Source: Methanoculleus caldifontis
GTDB taxonomy: Archaea; Halobacteriota; Methanomicrobia; Methanomicrobiales; Methanoculleaceae
Direction: 5' to 3'
Assembly: GCF_032842345.1 (NCBI RefSeq)
Contig: NZ_WBKO01000003.1
Span: 124,001-188,000 of the forward strand
DNA length: 64,000 nucleotides
The translations under genes and the position numbers were made by a program. Shown here one piece after another: positions 50,083 to 58,373 of the stretch (position 1 is its first letter; each line of letters begins with the position of its first letter). Under the pieces are notes generated by a model. It saw nothing but the letters and a program-made list of their open reading frames with translations. It made no database searches and had not been told where the DNA came from.

Positions 50083-51330
50083 ATGTCGTCCGTACCCAGA
50101 TACCTGCTCTGCATCGCACTCTGTGCCTGCATCATAACCTGCTTGATCACCGCCGGCTGCTCGGCCACCACGGAGCAGCCGGAGATCGTCTCCGGACTAT
50201 CCGGAGACCTCGTCGTCCACTTCATCGACGTCGGGCAGGGCGACTCGACCCTTCTCGAGTTCCGCGGGAAGACGATGCTCATCGATGCCGGCGAGCGCGG
50301 CATGGGGGAGCGCGTCGTCGCGTATCTCGAGGATAGGAATATCGAACGGCTTGACGTGGTGGTCGCGACCCATCCGCACTCCGACCATATCGGCGGCCTT
50401 GCCACCGTCGTCTCCGCCTTCCCCGTCGGCCGGTTCGTCGACGCCGGGCAGGCACACCCGACGGCGACCTACGAGAGACTCCTCGCCCTGGTCGAGGAGC
50501 AGGGAATACCGTATACTGTCGCGGAGCGCGGGCAGACGATCGCCCTCGATCCCAGCCTTGAGATCCTGATCCTGAACCCGGCCGCGGAGCCGCTCGGCGA
50601 CATCAACGAAGACTCGGTCGTCCTGAAGGCGACCTACGGGAATATCTCCTACCTCTTCATGGCCGACGCCGGGGTGCCTGCCGAGGAGAGCATGATGGAG
50701 GCCGGCCTCGACCTCGACGCCGACGTCCTGAAGGTCGGCCACCACGCGAGCCGGCACGCATCCTCGGCGCCGTTCCTCGCCGCGGTCAGCCCCGCGATCA
50801 GCATCATCACGGTCGGGGAGGGGAACGACTACGGCCACCCGCACGAGGAGGCGGTCGAACGGATCGAGGCGACGGGCTCGAGGATCTACCGGACCGACCT
50901 TGATAGGACCGTCATCGTCGCCACCGACGGCCAGACGCTCTCCGTCACGGCCGGCGGGGCCCCGGCCGCCACCCTGACGCCCGCGGCGGCGACGCCGACT
51001 GCGACCGCGACGCCGACTGCGACCCCTGTCACCGGCGTCTCCATCACGGCCCTCGACCTCCGTGACGAATGGGTCACCGTCACGAACGCCGACCCCGCCC
51101 CGGTCAACCTCACGGACTGGACGATCAGCGACGAAGGGGAGCGGAACACCTACACCTTCCCGGTCTATGTCCTCGAGCCGGGGGCAAACGTCACCGTCCA
51201 CACCGGGCCTGGCAACGAGACCGCGACCGACCTCTACTGGGGCCGGGAAACGCCTGTCTGGAACAACGACGGCGATACTGCCACGCTCGCCGACGCGAAC
51301 GGCACCGTCGTCAGCACCCTGGAGGGGTGA
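50083..51330 (+). CDS. Lipoprotein ComEC/Rec2-like metallo-hydrolase with lamin-tail domain
   Basis: A 415-residue surface protein. The signal ends in ITAGC, placing lipid on Cys26. Residues 40-285 are the metallo-beta-lactamase domain of the ComEC type: LVVHFIDVGQGDSTLLEF, THPHSDHIGG (HxHxDH) and KVGHHASRHASSAPFL. A Thr/Pro/Ala-rich linker (about 290-315) leads to a lamin-tail domain, 318-410 (LDLRDEWVTVTNADPAPVNL, TVHTGPGNET). It may hydrolyse nucleic acid or a phosphoester outside the cell; ComEC-type hydrolases process DNA. TATA ACTTATAGCC is 35 bases upstream. DUF3006 follows after three bases. Confidence 0.88.
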   Translation: MSSVPRYLLCIALCACIITCLITAGCSATTEQPEIVSGLSGDLVVHFIDVGQGDSTLLEFRGKTMLIDAGERGMGERVVAYLEDRNIERLDVVVATHPHSDHIGGLATVVSAFPVGRFVDAGQAHPTATYERLLALVEEQGIPYTVAERGQTIALDPSLEILILNPAAEPLGDINEDSVVLKATYGNISYLFMADAGVPAEESMMEAGLDLDADVLKVGHHASRHASSAPFLAAVSPAISIITVGEGNDYGHPHEEAVERIEATGSRIYRTDLDRTVIVATDGQTLSVTAGGAPAATLTPAAATPTATATPTATPVTGVSITALDLRDEWVTVTNADPAPVNLTDWTISDEGERNTYTFPVYVLEPGANVTVHTGPGNETATDLYWGRETPVWNNDGDTATLADANGTVVSTLEG

Positions 51331-51333
51331 GCC

Positions 51334-51573
51334 GTGGGTGACGAGTCGGTGTTCAGGGTGAGCCTCGACCGCATCGAGGAAGACCTCGCCGTCCTCCTCG
51401 TCCGCGAGGACGAGTCGATCCGCTTCACCCTCCCCCGCTCCCTCCTCCCGGAGGACGCCCGCGAGGGGGATATCCTCACGGTAGCGGTCCGCCGCGAGGT
51501 CGCGGCGACGGAGGAGGCGAGGCAGCGGGTGGCGGAGCGGATCGCGCGGCTGCGGGCGAAGGGCAGGGACTGA
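51334..51573 (+). CDS. DUF3006 protein
   Basis: A 79-residue protein starting with GTG; GGAGGGG in the end of the previous gene is the ribosome site. FRVSLDRIEEDLAVLLVRED then RFTLPRSLLPEDAREGDIL match DUF3006, a small beta-barrel found next to ComEC-like metallo-hydrolases in many bacteria. It is cytoplasmic by sequence, and its role in the pair is not known. Confidence 0.85.
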   Translation: MGDESVFRVSLDRIEEDLAVLLVREDESIRFTLPRSLLPEDAREGDILTVAVRREVAATEEARQRVAERIARLRAKGRD

Positions 51574-51579
51574 CTCCCC

Positions 51580-51860
51580 TCGCACCTGAGGGTGCTCAAA
51601 CTCCTGCCCTGCAGGCAGTCGCACTTCACACCTGAGGGTGCTCAAACTCCCTCCCCTTCGGGGAGGTCGTCCTTCGCATCTGGCGGTGCTCAAGCTCGCT
51701 TCGCTCGCTCTTCGCGGCTTCGCGCCTTCGCGTGAGGTAACGGCATATGCATACTGACTCAGTCTCGCGCGAAGCCGCGAAGAACGCGAAGAGGACGGCT
51801 AAGGTTCACACCGCCTTCATGTCTTCGCGTGAGGCAGCGATCCTTCATCGTTGACGCGGG
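51580..51860. repeat. Three GGTGCTC modules and a CGCGAAG inverted repeat, copy 4
   Basis: GGTGCTCAAACTCCTGCCCT, GGTGCTCAAACTCCCTCCCC and GGTGCTCAAGCTCGCTTCGC lie in tandem at 51590-51700, about 45 bases apart. They run into a CGCGAAG hairpin: left arm CTTCGCGGCTTCGCGCCTTC (to 51737) and right arm CTCGCGCGAAGCCGCGAAGA (from 51763). One more CTTCGCGTGAGG follows. No gene is seen in this 353-base gap. Confidence 0.75.
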
Positions 51861-51893
51861 CTCCCGCGAAGTAACCCCGCCACCGCCCGCTCT

Positions 51894-51901
51894 TTTTATA
51901 C
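51894..51901 (+). promoter_or_regulatory. TATA box giving a leaderless lipid-reductase transcript
   Basis: TTTTTATA ends 26 bases before the ATG at 51927, so transcription should begin at or near the start codon. No ribosome site precedes that ATG, in agreement. Confidence 0.55.
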
Positions 51902-51926
51902 CCTATCCCTGCCTACGGAAGCATCG

Positions 51927-53009
51927 ATGAAGAACCGGTGCGACGTGCTCGTCGTCGGGGCCGGCCCTGCCGGGAGCACCACCGCCCGCTACGCGGCGGA
52001 GGCGGGGCTCGATGTCCTCCTGATCGATAAGCGGAAGGAGATCGGCCTGCCCGTCTGCTGCGGGGAGTTCAACGCGACTACGGAGGTCCTCGCGGAGGCG
52101 CTCCCCCATGCGCCGGGGTTCGACGACCTCTTTCCACTTGATCCCGCGCTCATCCGGCGGGAGATCCGGGGCGCCGTCGCCGTCTCCCCGAAAGGCCGGG
52201 AGTACGAGTTCGATCTTCCTGGCTATACCCTCGACCGCGACGCGCTCGACCGGCACCTCGCGGAAGAGGCCGTCCGTGCGGGCGCCGCCCTCTCGCTCGA
52301 GACGACCTTCCTCTCCTGCGACGGCCATCGGGTCCGGACCCGCCGGGGCGACGTCGAGGTCCGTGTCGTCGTCGCCGCGGACGGCCCGCTCTCCCCCGTC
52401 TGCCGGTCGGCCGGGATGGAACGCAACGCCCTCCTCGCCCCCGCCGTCACCTGCAGGGTCGACGGAGAGTTCGGCGACAGGATAAGGCTTTATTTCGGGA
52501 ACAGGATCGCCCCCGGCGGGTACGCCTGGGTCTTCCCGAAAGAGGGGTGCGCCAACGTCGGACTCGGCGTCCAGGACCGGAAGACACCGGTCCCGGTTCT
52601 GCTGGACGCGTTCCTGGCGCGGATGGGGTATAGCGGCCGGGACGTCATGGCCGGGTTCGTGCCCGTATCGGGGCCGATCCCGGAGACGGTTCGCGGGAAC
52701 GTCATCGCGGTCGGGGACGCCGCCGGCCACGTCGTCGCCTCCAACGGCGGGGGGATCGCGCCCGCGATGATCTGCGGGAGGATCGCGGGGCTTGCCGTGG
52801 CCCGCCACCTCCTCCACGGCGAGCCCCTCGCCGCCTACGAGCGGGAGTGGCGCTCGGCGCTCGGCCGGGAACTCGAGACCGCCGCGAAGACGAAGAGGAT
52901 GGCCGACCGGTTCCTCGGCTCCGACTTCCTGCTCGAGCGGACGATTGCGGCGATCGGGGGCCGGGGCATCCGGAACCTCATCGTCTTCGGCGGCCTTGCG
53001 GGGCGCTGA
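51927..53009 (+). CDS. Geranylgeranyl reductase family flavoprotein
   Basis: A 360-residue FAD enzyme of the archaeal digeranylgeranylglycerophospholipid reductase group, which saturates the isoprenoid chains of membrane lipids. The dinucleotide-binding site is DVLVVGAGPAGSTTARYAAE. LPVCCGEFNATTEVL corresponds to the Cys-containing loop of the family, and GNVIAVGDAAGHVVASNGGG is the second FAD motif. The C terminus is a helical membrane-proximal region. Several paralogues normally exist and the exact substrate is unclear. The transcript is probably leaderless. Confidence 0.85.
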   Translation: MKNRCDVLVVGAGPAGSTTARYAAEAGLDVLLIDKRKEIGLPVCCGEFNATTEVLAEALPHAPGFDDLFPLDPALIRREIRGAVAVSPKGREYEFDLPGYTLDRDALDRHLAEEAVRAGAALSLETTFLSCDGHRVRTRRGDVEVRVVVAADGPLSPVCRSAGMERNALLAPAVTCRVDGEFGDRIRLYFGNRIAPGGYAWVFPKEGCANVGLGVQDRKTPVPVLLDAFLARMGYSGRDVMAGFVPVSGPIPETVRGNVIAVGDAAGHVVASNGGGIAPAMICGRIAGLAVARHLLHGEPLAAYEREWRSALGRELETAAKTKRMADRFLGSDFLLERTIAAIGGRGIRNLIVFGGLAGR

Positions 53010-53055
53010 CGGATCGGGGAAAGGCTCATCTCCTGCGGGAGCAAGGAAGGCCGGG

Positions 53056-53730
53056 ATGCACCGTTCGCTCGAGTGGAACCTGCCGGGGATCGAAGGAAGG
53101 CTTGCCGCGCTCAGAGACGACCTCGCGCGGGAGCAGGGCAGAGGCGCGAAGCTCCGGCGCTGGACCCGGAATATCGATACCGTCCTCGCGAAGGCGGCCG
53201 GGGCGTCGGCAGAGGTCCGGCCGGCAATCGAGGCGGACCTCGGCTACTCCCTCGGCGGCCGCGAGCAGTTCATCGTCGCGATGTTCCAGTCGAGCACGCG
53301 GAACCTCTTTGACGAGATCGCGGAGCACGCCCGGAGCGGCGGCTGGTGCAGCCTGGCCGATGCGGAACTGCGGGAACTTGCGGGACTCCACGAGGCGGCC
53401 GGGGCGCTCGCCTGGATCGGCGATGCCGCCCTGAAAGTCGGGATTTTGCCGGCGATCTGGGACCCCGACGTTGCCAGGGCCGGATCCCTGACCGAGAACC
53501 GGAAGGCCTACGACCGGAACTCGAACCTCGCCCGGCTCTGCGACCGCTGGAACCTCTACGAGCACCGGATCCACTTCGACCCGGACGCATCGAGGAGCAA
53601 GCGGAAGATCGACCACGTCAAGGGGACGCTGGTCGAATCGGTCTTCGGGATCCTCTTCCTCAGGGAGGGGCTCAGGGGGGTTGCGTCGGCGGCGCACCTC
53701 CTCGAACCGCCCGCCGTGCGGAACCATTAA
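53056..53730 (+). CDS. Divergent RNase III-like protein
   Basis: A 224-residue protein. Residues 115-205 resemble the RNase III endonuclease domain: ALAWIGDAALKVGILP replaces LEFLGDAVL, GSLTENRKAYDRNSNLARL matches the LT-xR-N-LA helix, and KGTLVESVFGILFLREGL the second signature. The first Glu of the catalytic quartet is Ala here; the Asp of IGDA and Glu of LVES remain. There is no double-stranded-RNA-binding domain; the N-terminal 110 residues are helical and unassigned. GGAAGG precedes the ATG. It follows the lipid reductase by 46 bases. RNase III is rare in archaea. Confidence 0.6.
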   Translation: MHRSLEWNLPGIEGRLAALRDDLAREQGRGAKLRRWTRNIDTVLAKAAGASAEVRPAIEADLGYSLGGREQFIVAMFQSSTRNLFDEIAEHARSGGWCSLADAELRELAGLHEAAGALAWIGDAALKVGILPAIWDPDVARAGSLTENRKAYDRNSNLARLCDRWNLYEHRIHFDPDASRSKRKIDHVKGTLVESVFGILFLREGLRGVASAAHLLEPPAVRNH

Positions 53731-53762
53731 GGTGCCCCGTCGCCTCCGGCCCCCCGGAGGCG

Positions 53763-54050
53763 ATTGAACTGGTCCATGTTGTCAAGTCCGACGGCAGAAG
53801 AGAGCCGTTCGTTCGGGAAAAAGTGACCGTGAGCGCGTTGAAGGCGGGCGCCCCGCCGGAAGAGGCCCGGGCGATCAGCGAGGCCGTAGAACGGGTCGCC
53901 TACGACGGCATCCCTGCCGCCGAGATCCGGCGGCGGGTGCTCGAGCAGCTCCATGACCGAAACCCCGAGTGGGAGGAGAACTGGCTCGTCTACGACCGGG
54001 CCGTGAAGAGGCGGGGAGCCGCGGCGGTCGCTATGCCGCCCGCCCGCTGA
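53763..54050 (+). CDS. ATP-cone domain protein with no canonical start codon
   Basis: A polypeptide of about 95 residues: IELVHVVKSDGRREPFVREK followed by VTVSALKAGAPPEEARAISE is a clear ATP-cone, the nucleotide sensor of ribonucleotide reductases and NrdR, and here it stands alone. No ATG, GTG or TTG is in frame near the domain start. GGAGG at 53756-53760 is two bases before ATT (53763) and eight before CTG (53769), so ATT or CTG initiation is possible. Alternatively a base error hides the start. It is likely cotranscribed with the RNase III-like gene. Confidence 0.6.
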   Translation: MELVHVVKSDGRREPFVREKVTVSALKAGAPPEEARAISEAVERVAYDGIPAAEIRRRVLEQLHDRNPEWEENWLVYDRAVKRRGAAAVAMPPAR

Positions 54051-54375
54051 TCCCCGCGGTCTTCTCCCGTCGGGCAGGGTCGGGGCAGGGGAGCGGCGTT
54101 CCCCCTTCCGATCCTTTAAGGATTGCCCTTTTCACCCTCTCACAGCGGAAGCAATATCTACTGATCCGCGCCCATATTTGTCCTGGATACTCCTATGCCG
54201 CCCGGAGGGGCGAGATCGGGGACGGCTGCCGAGAGGCCGCTTTCCGTTCGGTCGCGTATACCGGGTACATGCGGCAATCAGCATCCACAGAACGGCACGA
54301 TGTCCCATAAAGCCACTGAAACCTCCCTGATTTCGACGGGGGGCGGCGGCGTGGGCGCGCCAGCAGGCGATATGT
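54051..54375. other. Intergenic region upstream of the MATE gene
   Basis: No gene is supported in these 325 bases. A TTTAAGGA patch (54115) and CATATTTG (54172) are weak promoter candidates, both well upstream of the MATE start at 54376. Confidence 0.3.
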
Positions 54376-55812
54376 ATGCCAATCAGCGAGTCTGAAGACA
54401 ACACACCTATACCCAGTAACCAGACAGATACAGAAGGAACAAAGATACTCCTCGCCGATCCGAAGACCGCGATCCTCCGGCTCTCATTGCCGATGATGGT
54501 CGCGATGACCCTGATGACCCTCTACAGCGTCGTCGACGCGTTCTGGGTTGCGGGTCTCGGTGCAGATGCTCTTGCCGCCGTCGGGTTCTCATTCCCGCTC
54601 TTCATCATCACCATCGGCTTAGCGAGCGGTCTCGGCACCGGGGGAGAAGCGGCGCTCGCCCGGATGATCGGCGCCCGCAACCGGGCCGGTGCAAGCAGCG
54701 TTGCGATGCACACCATCCTCCTGATGACCGTCCTCGCCGTCGTCGTCACCATCCCGCTCTCCCTCTTTGCCGAAGAGATCTTCGTCCTGATGGGAGCGGG
54801 CAACGCCGTCGGCCTCGCCACGGAGTACGCACGGATCCTCTTTATGGGGACGTTCGCCCTCCTCTTCGGCGAGGTGGCCTACGCCCTCCTGCACGGGGAA
54901 GGCGACGCGAAGCGGACGATGTACGCGATGGCGGCAGGAGCGGTGGCGAACATCGTCCTCGACCCCATCCTGATCTACACGTTCGACATGGGGATCGCGG
55001 GAGCGGCCTTTGCAACCATCATCGCGGAGATCATCTCTGCGGTCCCGATGGCCTACTGGCTCTTCGTCAAGAGGGATACCTATGTCTCTCTCCATCTCCG
55101 CGAGTTTATTCCGGATCCGGCCATCACGCGGGAGATCCTGCAGGTCGGGATTCCGGCCGCCGCCGAGCAGTTCTCCCTCGCCGCGATGACCCTGGTCCTG
55201 AACGGGATCATCGTCCTGATCTCAAGCACCGACGGCGTCGCCGTCTACTCGACCGGGTGGCGGATCGTGAGCATCGGACTGACGCCGATCCTCGCCATCG
55301 CCACGGCGGTGGTCGCGGTCACCGGCGCCTCCCACGGGGCGCGGGCATACGCCCGGATGGAGTCGACCCTCCGCTTCGCCATCAGGCTCGGGACCGGTAT
55401 CGGTATCGGGATCGCGGTGACGACGTTCGTCTTCGCCCCCCAGATCGCCGCGCTCTTCGCGGCACCGGGTGACTCCGCCGGGATCGCCCCGGAGCTGACG
55501 GCGTTCCTCCGGGTCACGAGCCTCGTCTACCCGATGGTCGGGTTCGGCCTCTTCTCGGCCTCGTTCTTCCAGGGAACCGGGCTCGGAGCACGGTCGCTCA
55601 CGATCACGGTCCTGCAGAACGTCGTCCTCTCGACCCTGCTCGCCTGGGTCTTCGCGATAGAACTCGGCTACGGCCTATCGGGCGTCTGGTGGGGCGTTGC
55701 CGCAGGGAACGCGATCGGCGCGATCCTCGGCTACGTCTGGGCACGCCGGTACACCGCGGGACTCAGGCTCCGCCAGACCGTGGCGGCGGCACCGGCGGCA
55801 GCAGCAGCGTAA
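54376..55812 (+). CDS. MATE family efflux transporter
   Basis: A 478-residue protein with about 12 membrane helices, the size of MATE cation:drug antiporters. LYSVVDAFWVAGLGADALAA and GLGTGGEAALARMIGARNRA are the helix 1-2 signatures; FVFAPQIAALFAAPGD and SLVYPMVGFGLFSASFFQGT are the matching elements in the second half. It exports organic cations or metabolites using H+ or Na+. The N terminus has an uncharged polar lead of 30 residues, and AGGCGAT precedes the ATG. The gene seems to be alone. Confidence 0.88.
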   Translation: MPISESEDNTPIPSNQTDTEGTKILLADPKTAILRLSLPMMVAMTLMTLYSVVDAFWVAGLGADALAAVGFSFPLFIITIGLASGLGTGGEAALARMIGARNRAGASSVAMHTILLMTVLAVVVTIPLSLFAEEIFVLMGAGNAVGLATEYARILFMGTFALLFGEVAYALLHGEGDAKRTMYAMAAGAVANIVLDPILIYTFDMGIAGAAFATIIAEIISAVPMAYWLFVKRDTYVSLHLREFIPDPAITREILQVGIPAAAEQFSLAAMTLVLNGIIVLISSTDGVAVYSTGWRIVSIGLTPILAIATAVVAVTGASHGARAYARMESTLRFAIRLGTGIGIGIAVTTFVFAPQIAALFAAPGDSAGIAPELTAFLRVTSLVYPMVGFGLFSASFFQGTGLGARSLTITVLQNVVLSTLLAWVFAIELGYGLSGVWWGVAAGNAIGAILGYVWARRYTAGLRLRQTVAAAPAAAAA

Positions 55813-55835
55813 AAAAAGAGGGGCCTATGCCCCTT

Positions 55836-58163
55836 TCACTCCATCTCTTCGTCGTCGGTTCCCTGGTGGACCACTTCGCGCAGCAGGAAACGGAACGACG
55901 CGCCTTCCTCCGGGAAGCCCGGCACGCGGTCCTCGACCCAGATCCGGCCGCCGTAGCGGGAAACGAGCATCCCGACGATATAGAGGCCGAGCCCTTCCCC
56001 GCACCCCCGGCTCCGGTCGAAGATCGCCTCTTTCATCCCATCCGGGATGCCGGGGCCGGTATCCTCCACGCTCACCACCACGGTATGCTCCTCTTCGGGG
56101 TAGTCCTCCACCCTGACCGCGACCCGGACGTCCGGCCCGCCGTGCGTGACGGCGTTGCCGATCAGGTTCGCGAAGACCTCGACCAGCAGGTCGTCCGCCC
56201 GGACCTCGGCTGCGGTGCCCTCGAACGAGACGGCAGCCTCCGGGATCCGCTCAAGCTCCGCACGGATCACGCCGCTGAGATGGACCGGTGCGAGCTCGGG
56301 GGAGGTCTGGTGGATCCGGCGGATCGTCGAGACGTTCTGGAGGATGCCGGCGCTCTTCCTGACGCATCCCCTGAGTTTCTTCGCGTACTCCGCGCCCTCT
56401 CCCTCCAGCGTATCGAGCAGGAGGTCGCAGTAGAGGCTCGCGACGTTCTCGGCGTTCTTGATGTCGTGGGTCATGATGTCGAGGTAGAGGTTCGTCTCGC
56501 GGTGGGCCGCCTCCAGCCGTTTGTGGAGCATGCTCCGGAGGACGCCTGAGCCGATCTCCCGCCCGATCGCTTCGAGAAGGTGCCGCTCGTCGTCCCCGAT
56601 CTCGTCCCTCCCGCGGCTCCCGAGGAAGAGTGCCCCGACCACGACCGACTCCGCGAGGATCGGGATGCAGGCGAGGGACGCGACTCCGAGCGACGAGAGG
56701 ATCTCCTCCCCGGCCGTGCCCGGTTCGCTCTGCAGGTCGAGATACCGCGGCTGTCCGGCGACGAGGACGAAGTTCCAGGGCCAGTGGTGGACTTTGATCG
56801 TCCGATTGCGCGCGAGGAACTCCTCCGGAACCTCGTGGTTGTAGCGCGTCTGCGCCGCCGTCCGTTCCGGGTTGAGGAGGTAAGTCAGCCCCACGTCGAA
56901 GTCGAGCAGGTCAAGGGTCTTTGCGAGCGACGCCTCGAGCAGTTCGTCGAGCGAGAGGGAGGATGCGGATACCCCCATGATCTGGTTGAGGACCAGGAGC
57001 TGCCGGTTCGAAGAGACCAGCCGTTCGCCCGCGGACCGCTGTTCGGTGACGTCGTGGACGGTCCCCTGGATCAGGACGGGTGTGCCGTCGTCGCTGCAGA
57101 CGTTCTGGACGAACTCCCTGACCCACCGGAGGGTGCCGTCCCTGTGCAGGATCCGGTATACCCGCTCGGTGGAGAACCCCGCCACCGTCTGTAGCCTATC
57201 AGCGCTCTCCTGGAGGCGGGAACGGTCGTCGGGATGCACGATCGCATCCCAGCAGACGGTCCCGGCGAGGAACTCGTCCCCGGTGTAGCCGGTGATCGTC
57301 TCCACCGCACCGTGAAGGAAGAGAGGTTCGGAGCCGACGGTCTTGCGGTATGCGATGCCCTGGAAGTCGCGGACGAACGAGCGGTATCGCTCCTCCTCGT
57401 TCTGCCTCCCGAGGGCCCGGCCGAGCATATCCGCCGTCGCCTCAATGAGGTACTCCTCGTCGCCGGAGAACGCGGTATCGCCCGCAAGATAGACCACCTC
57501 CAGGCTCCCGGCCCGCTTTCTCTCCACCCGTATCCTGGCGGCGAGCCTGCAGGGCGTTTCCCGGTAGCGGTGGGCGTACACTGCGTCGCCGTGGGTGATC
57601 CGGACGCCTATCCGCTGGGGACGGCGAAACCCGGACGGGAGGATCCGGGCGATCTCGCGGAAGAGGTCGTCTCCGGGGAGAGCGCCGGCATCGATCAACC
57701 TCGATATTCTGTGCAGCGTGCGCAGGCCTCGGACCCGTTCCGTCTCCGCCTGCGCGGCGCCGCCCGCATGCCTGCCGGTGCCGGCCCGCAGGCGGAGCAC
57801 CCACATTCCCGTAAATGGTTCGTGGTGCATCTTCCGGCTCGAGTAGACGACCTGCCGCTCCTCCCCCCGGCTTTCGGGGACGGAGAGATCGAGGCCGGGG
57901 ACCTCCTCGCCGGCGCTCATCGCAGCGAGGAGTCTCCGTGCGTCCTCGTCTTCGCGGACACGCGGTATGAGGTGCTCCTCAAGAACCCGGCGGGCATCGC
58001 GCCCCAGGATCTCCTCCTCGCGGGCGGAGAGGATCTCCATGGTATGGGCGTTCGTCCAGGCCACCTTTCTGTCGCGGTCGAGCACGAGGATCCCCACCCC
58101 GGGCTCGTCGAGGATCTGGAATGTCTGTTTTGGTTGGGTAAATAGAGAATCTGCTGTGCTCAT
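55836..58163 (-). CDS. Soluble PAS/GAF sensor histidine kinase
   Basis: A 775-residue kinase: PAS (about 18-75), a GAF-like region (about 135-265), PAS with a PAC (about 275-395; DFQGIAYRKTVGSEPLFLHG), GAF (about 415-560), then the kinase core. The phospho-accepting His is in DIMTHDIKNAENVASLYCDL. The ATPase boxes are NLIGNAVTHGG, VEDTGPGIPD and GCGEGLGLYIVGML. No membrane segment is present, so it senses cytoplasmic cues. AAGGGGGCG precedes the ATG and ATATAATTTT is a TATA candidate at about 58204. No response regulator is adjacent. Confidence 0.88.
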   Translation of the reverse strand: MSTADSLFTQPKQTFQILDEPGVGILVLDRDRKVAWTNAHTMEILSAREEEILGRDARRVLEEHLIPRVREDEDARRLLAAMSAGEEVPGLDLSVPESRGEERQVVYSSRKMHHEPFTGMWVLRLRAGTGRHAGGAAQAETERVRGLRTLHRISRLIDAGALPGDDLFREIARILPSGFRRPQRIGVRITHGDAVYAHRYRETPCRLAARIRVERKRAGSLEVVYLAGDTAFSGDEEYLIEATADMLGRALGRQNEEERYRSFVRDFQGIAYRKTVGSEPLFLHGAVETITGYTGDEFLAGTVCWDAIVHPDDRSRLQESADRLQTVAGFSTERVYRILHRDGTLRWVREFVQNVCSDDGTPVLIQGTVHDVTEQRSAGERLVSSNRQLLVLNQIMGVSASSLSLDELLEASLAKTLDLLDFDVGLTYLLNPERTAAQTRYNHEVPEEFLARNRTIKVHHWPWNFVLVAGQPRYLDLQSEPGTAGEEILSSLGVASLACIPILAESVVVGALFLGSRGRDEIGDDERHLLEAIGREIGSGVLRSMLHKRLEAAHRETNLYLDIMTHDIKNAENVASLYCDLLLDTLEGEGAEYAKKLRGCVRKSAGILQNVSTIRRIHQTSPELAPVHLSGVIRAELERIPEAAVSFEGTAAEVRADDLLVEVFANLIGNAVTHGGPDVRVAVRVEDYPEEEHTVVVSVEDTGPGIPDGMKEAIFDRSRGCGEGLGLYIVGMLVSRYGGRIWVEDRVPGFPEEGASFRFLLREVVHQGTDDEEME

Positions 58164-58322
58164 GTGAAGGTTTCGCCCCCTTGTGGCCGATATTCTGTAA
58201 AAATTATATGAGTACAGTCATATTTCTGGTGATAAGAGATTTGCGGTCGCCGGCCGCTTGAGGTCGGATATTTTCCCGTTTCCCTGGTCGCCGTTGTTCT
58301 CCCCGGTGCGACCGGATTCCAC

Positions 58323-58350
58323 GGGGGCGGCCTCCTCCCCGGCCGCCCCC
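58323..58350 (-). terminator. GC-rich perfect hairpin downstream of the HdrCB-like gene
   Basis: GGGGGCGGCC (58323-58332) and GGCCGCCCCC (58341-58350) pair without mismatch around an 8-base loop. It lies 24 bases beyond the HdrCB-like stop in the direction of transcription. No T-run follows, so its role as a terminator is uncertain. Confidence 0.4.
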
Positions 58351-58373
58351 GGGCTCCCGGCCCGGAGAACCCC

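Noticed and set aside
55689-56549. Plus-strand frame after the MATE gene
   Set aside because: It runs antisense through the ATPase domain of the sensor kinase and has no domain of its own.
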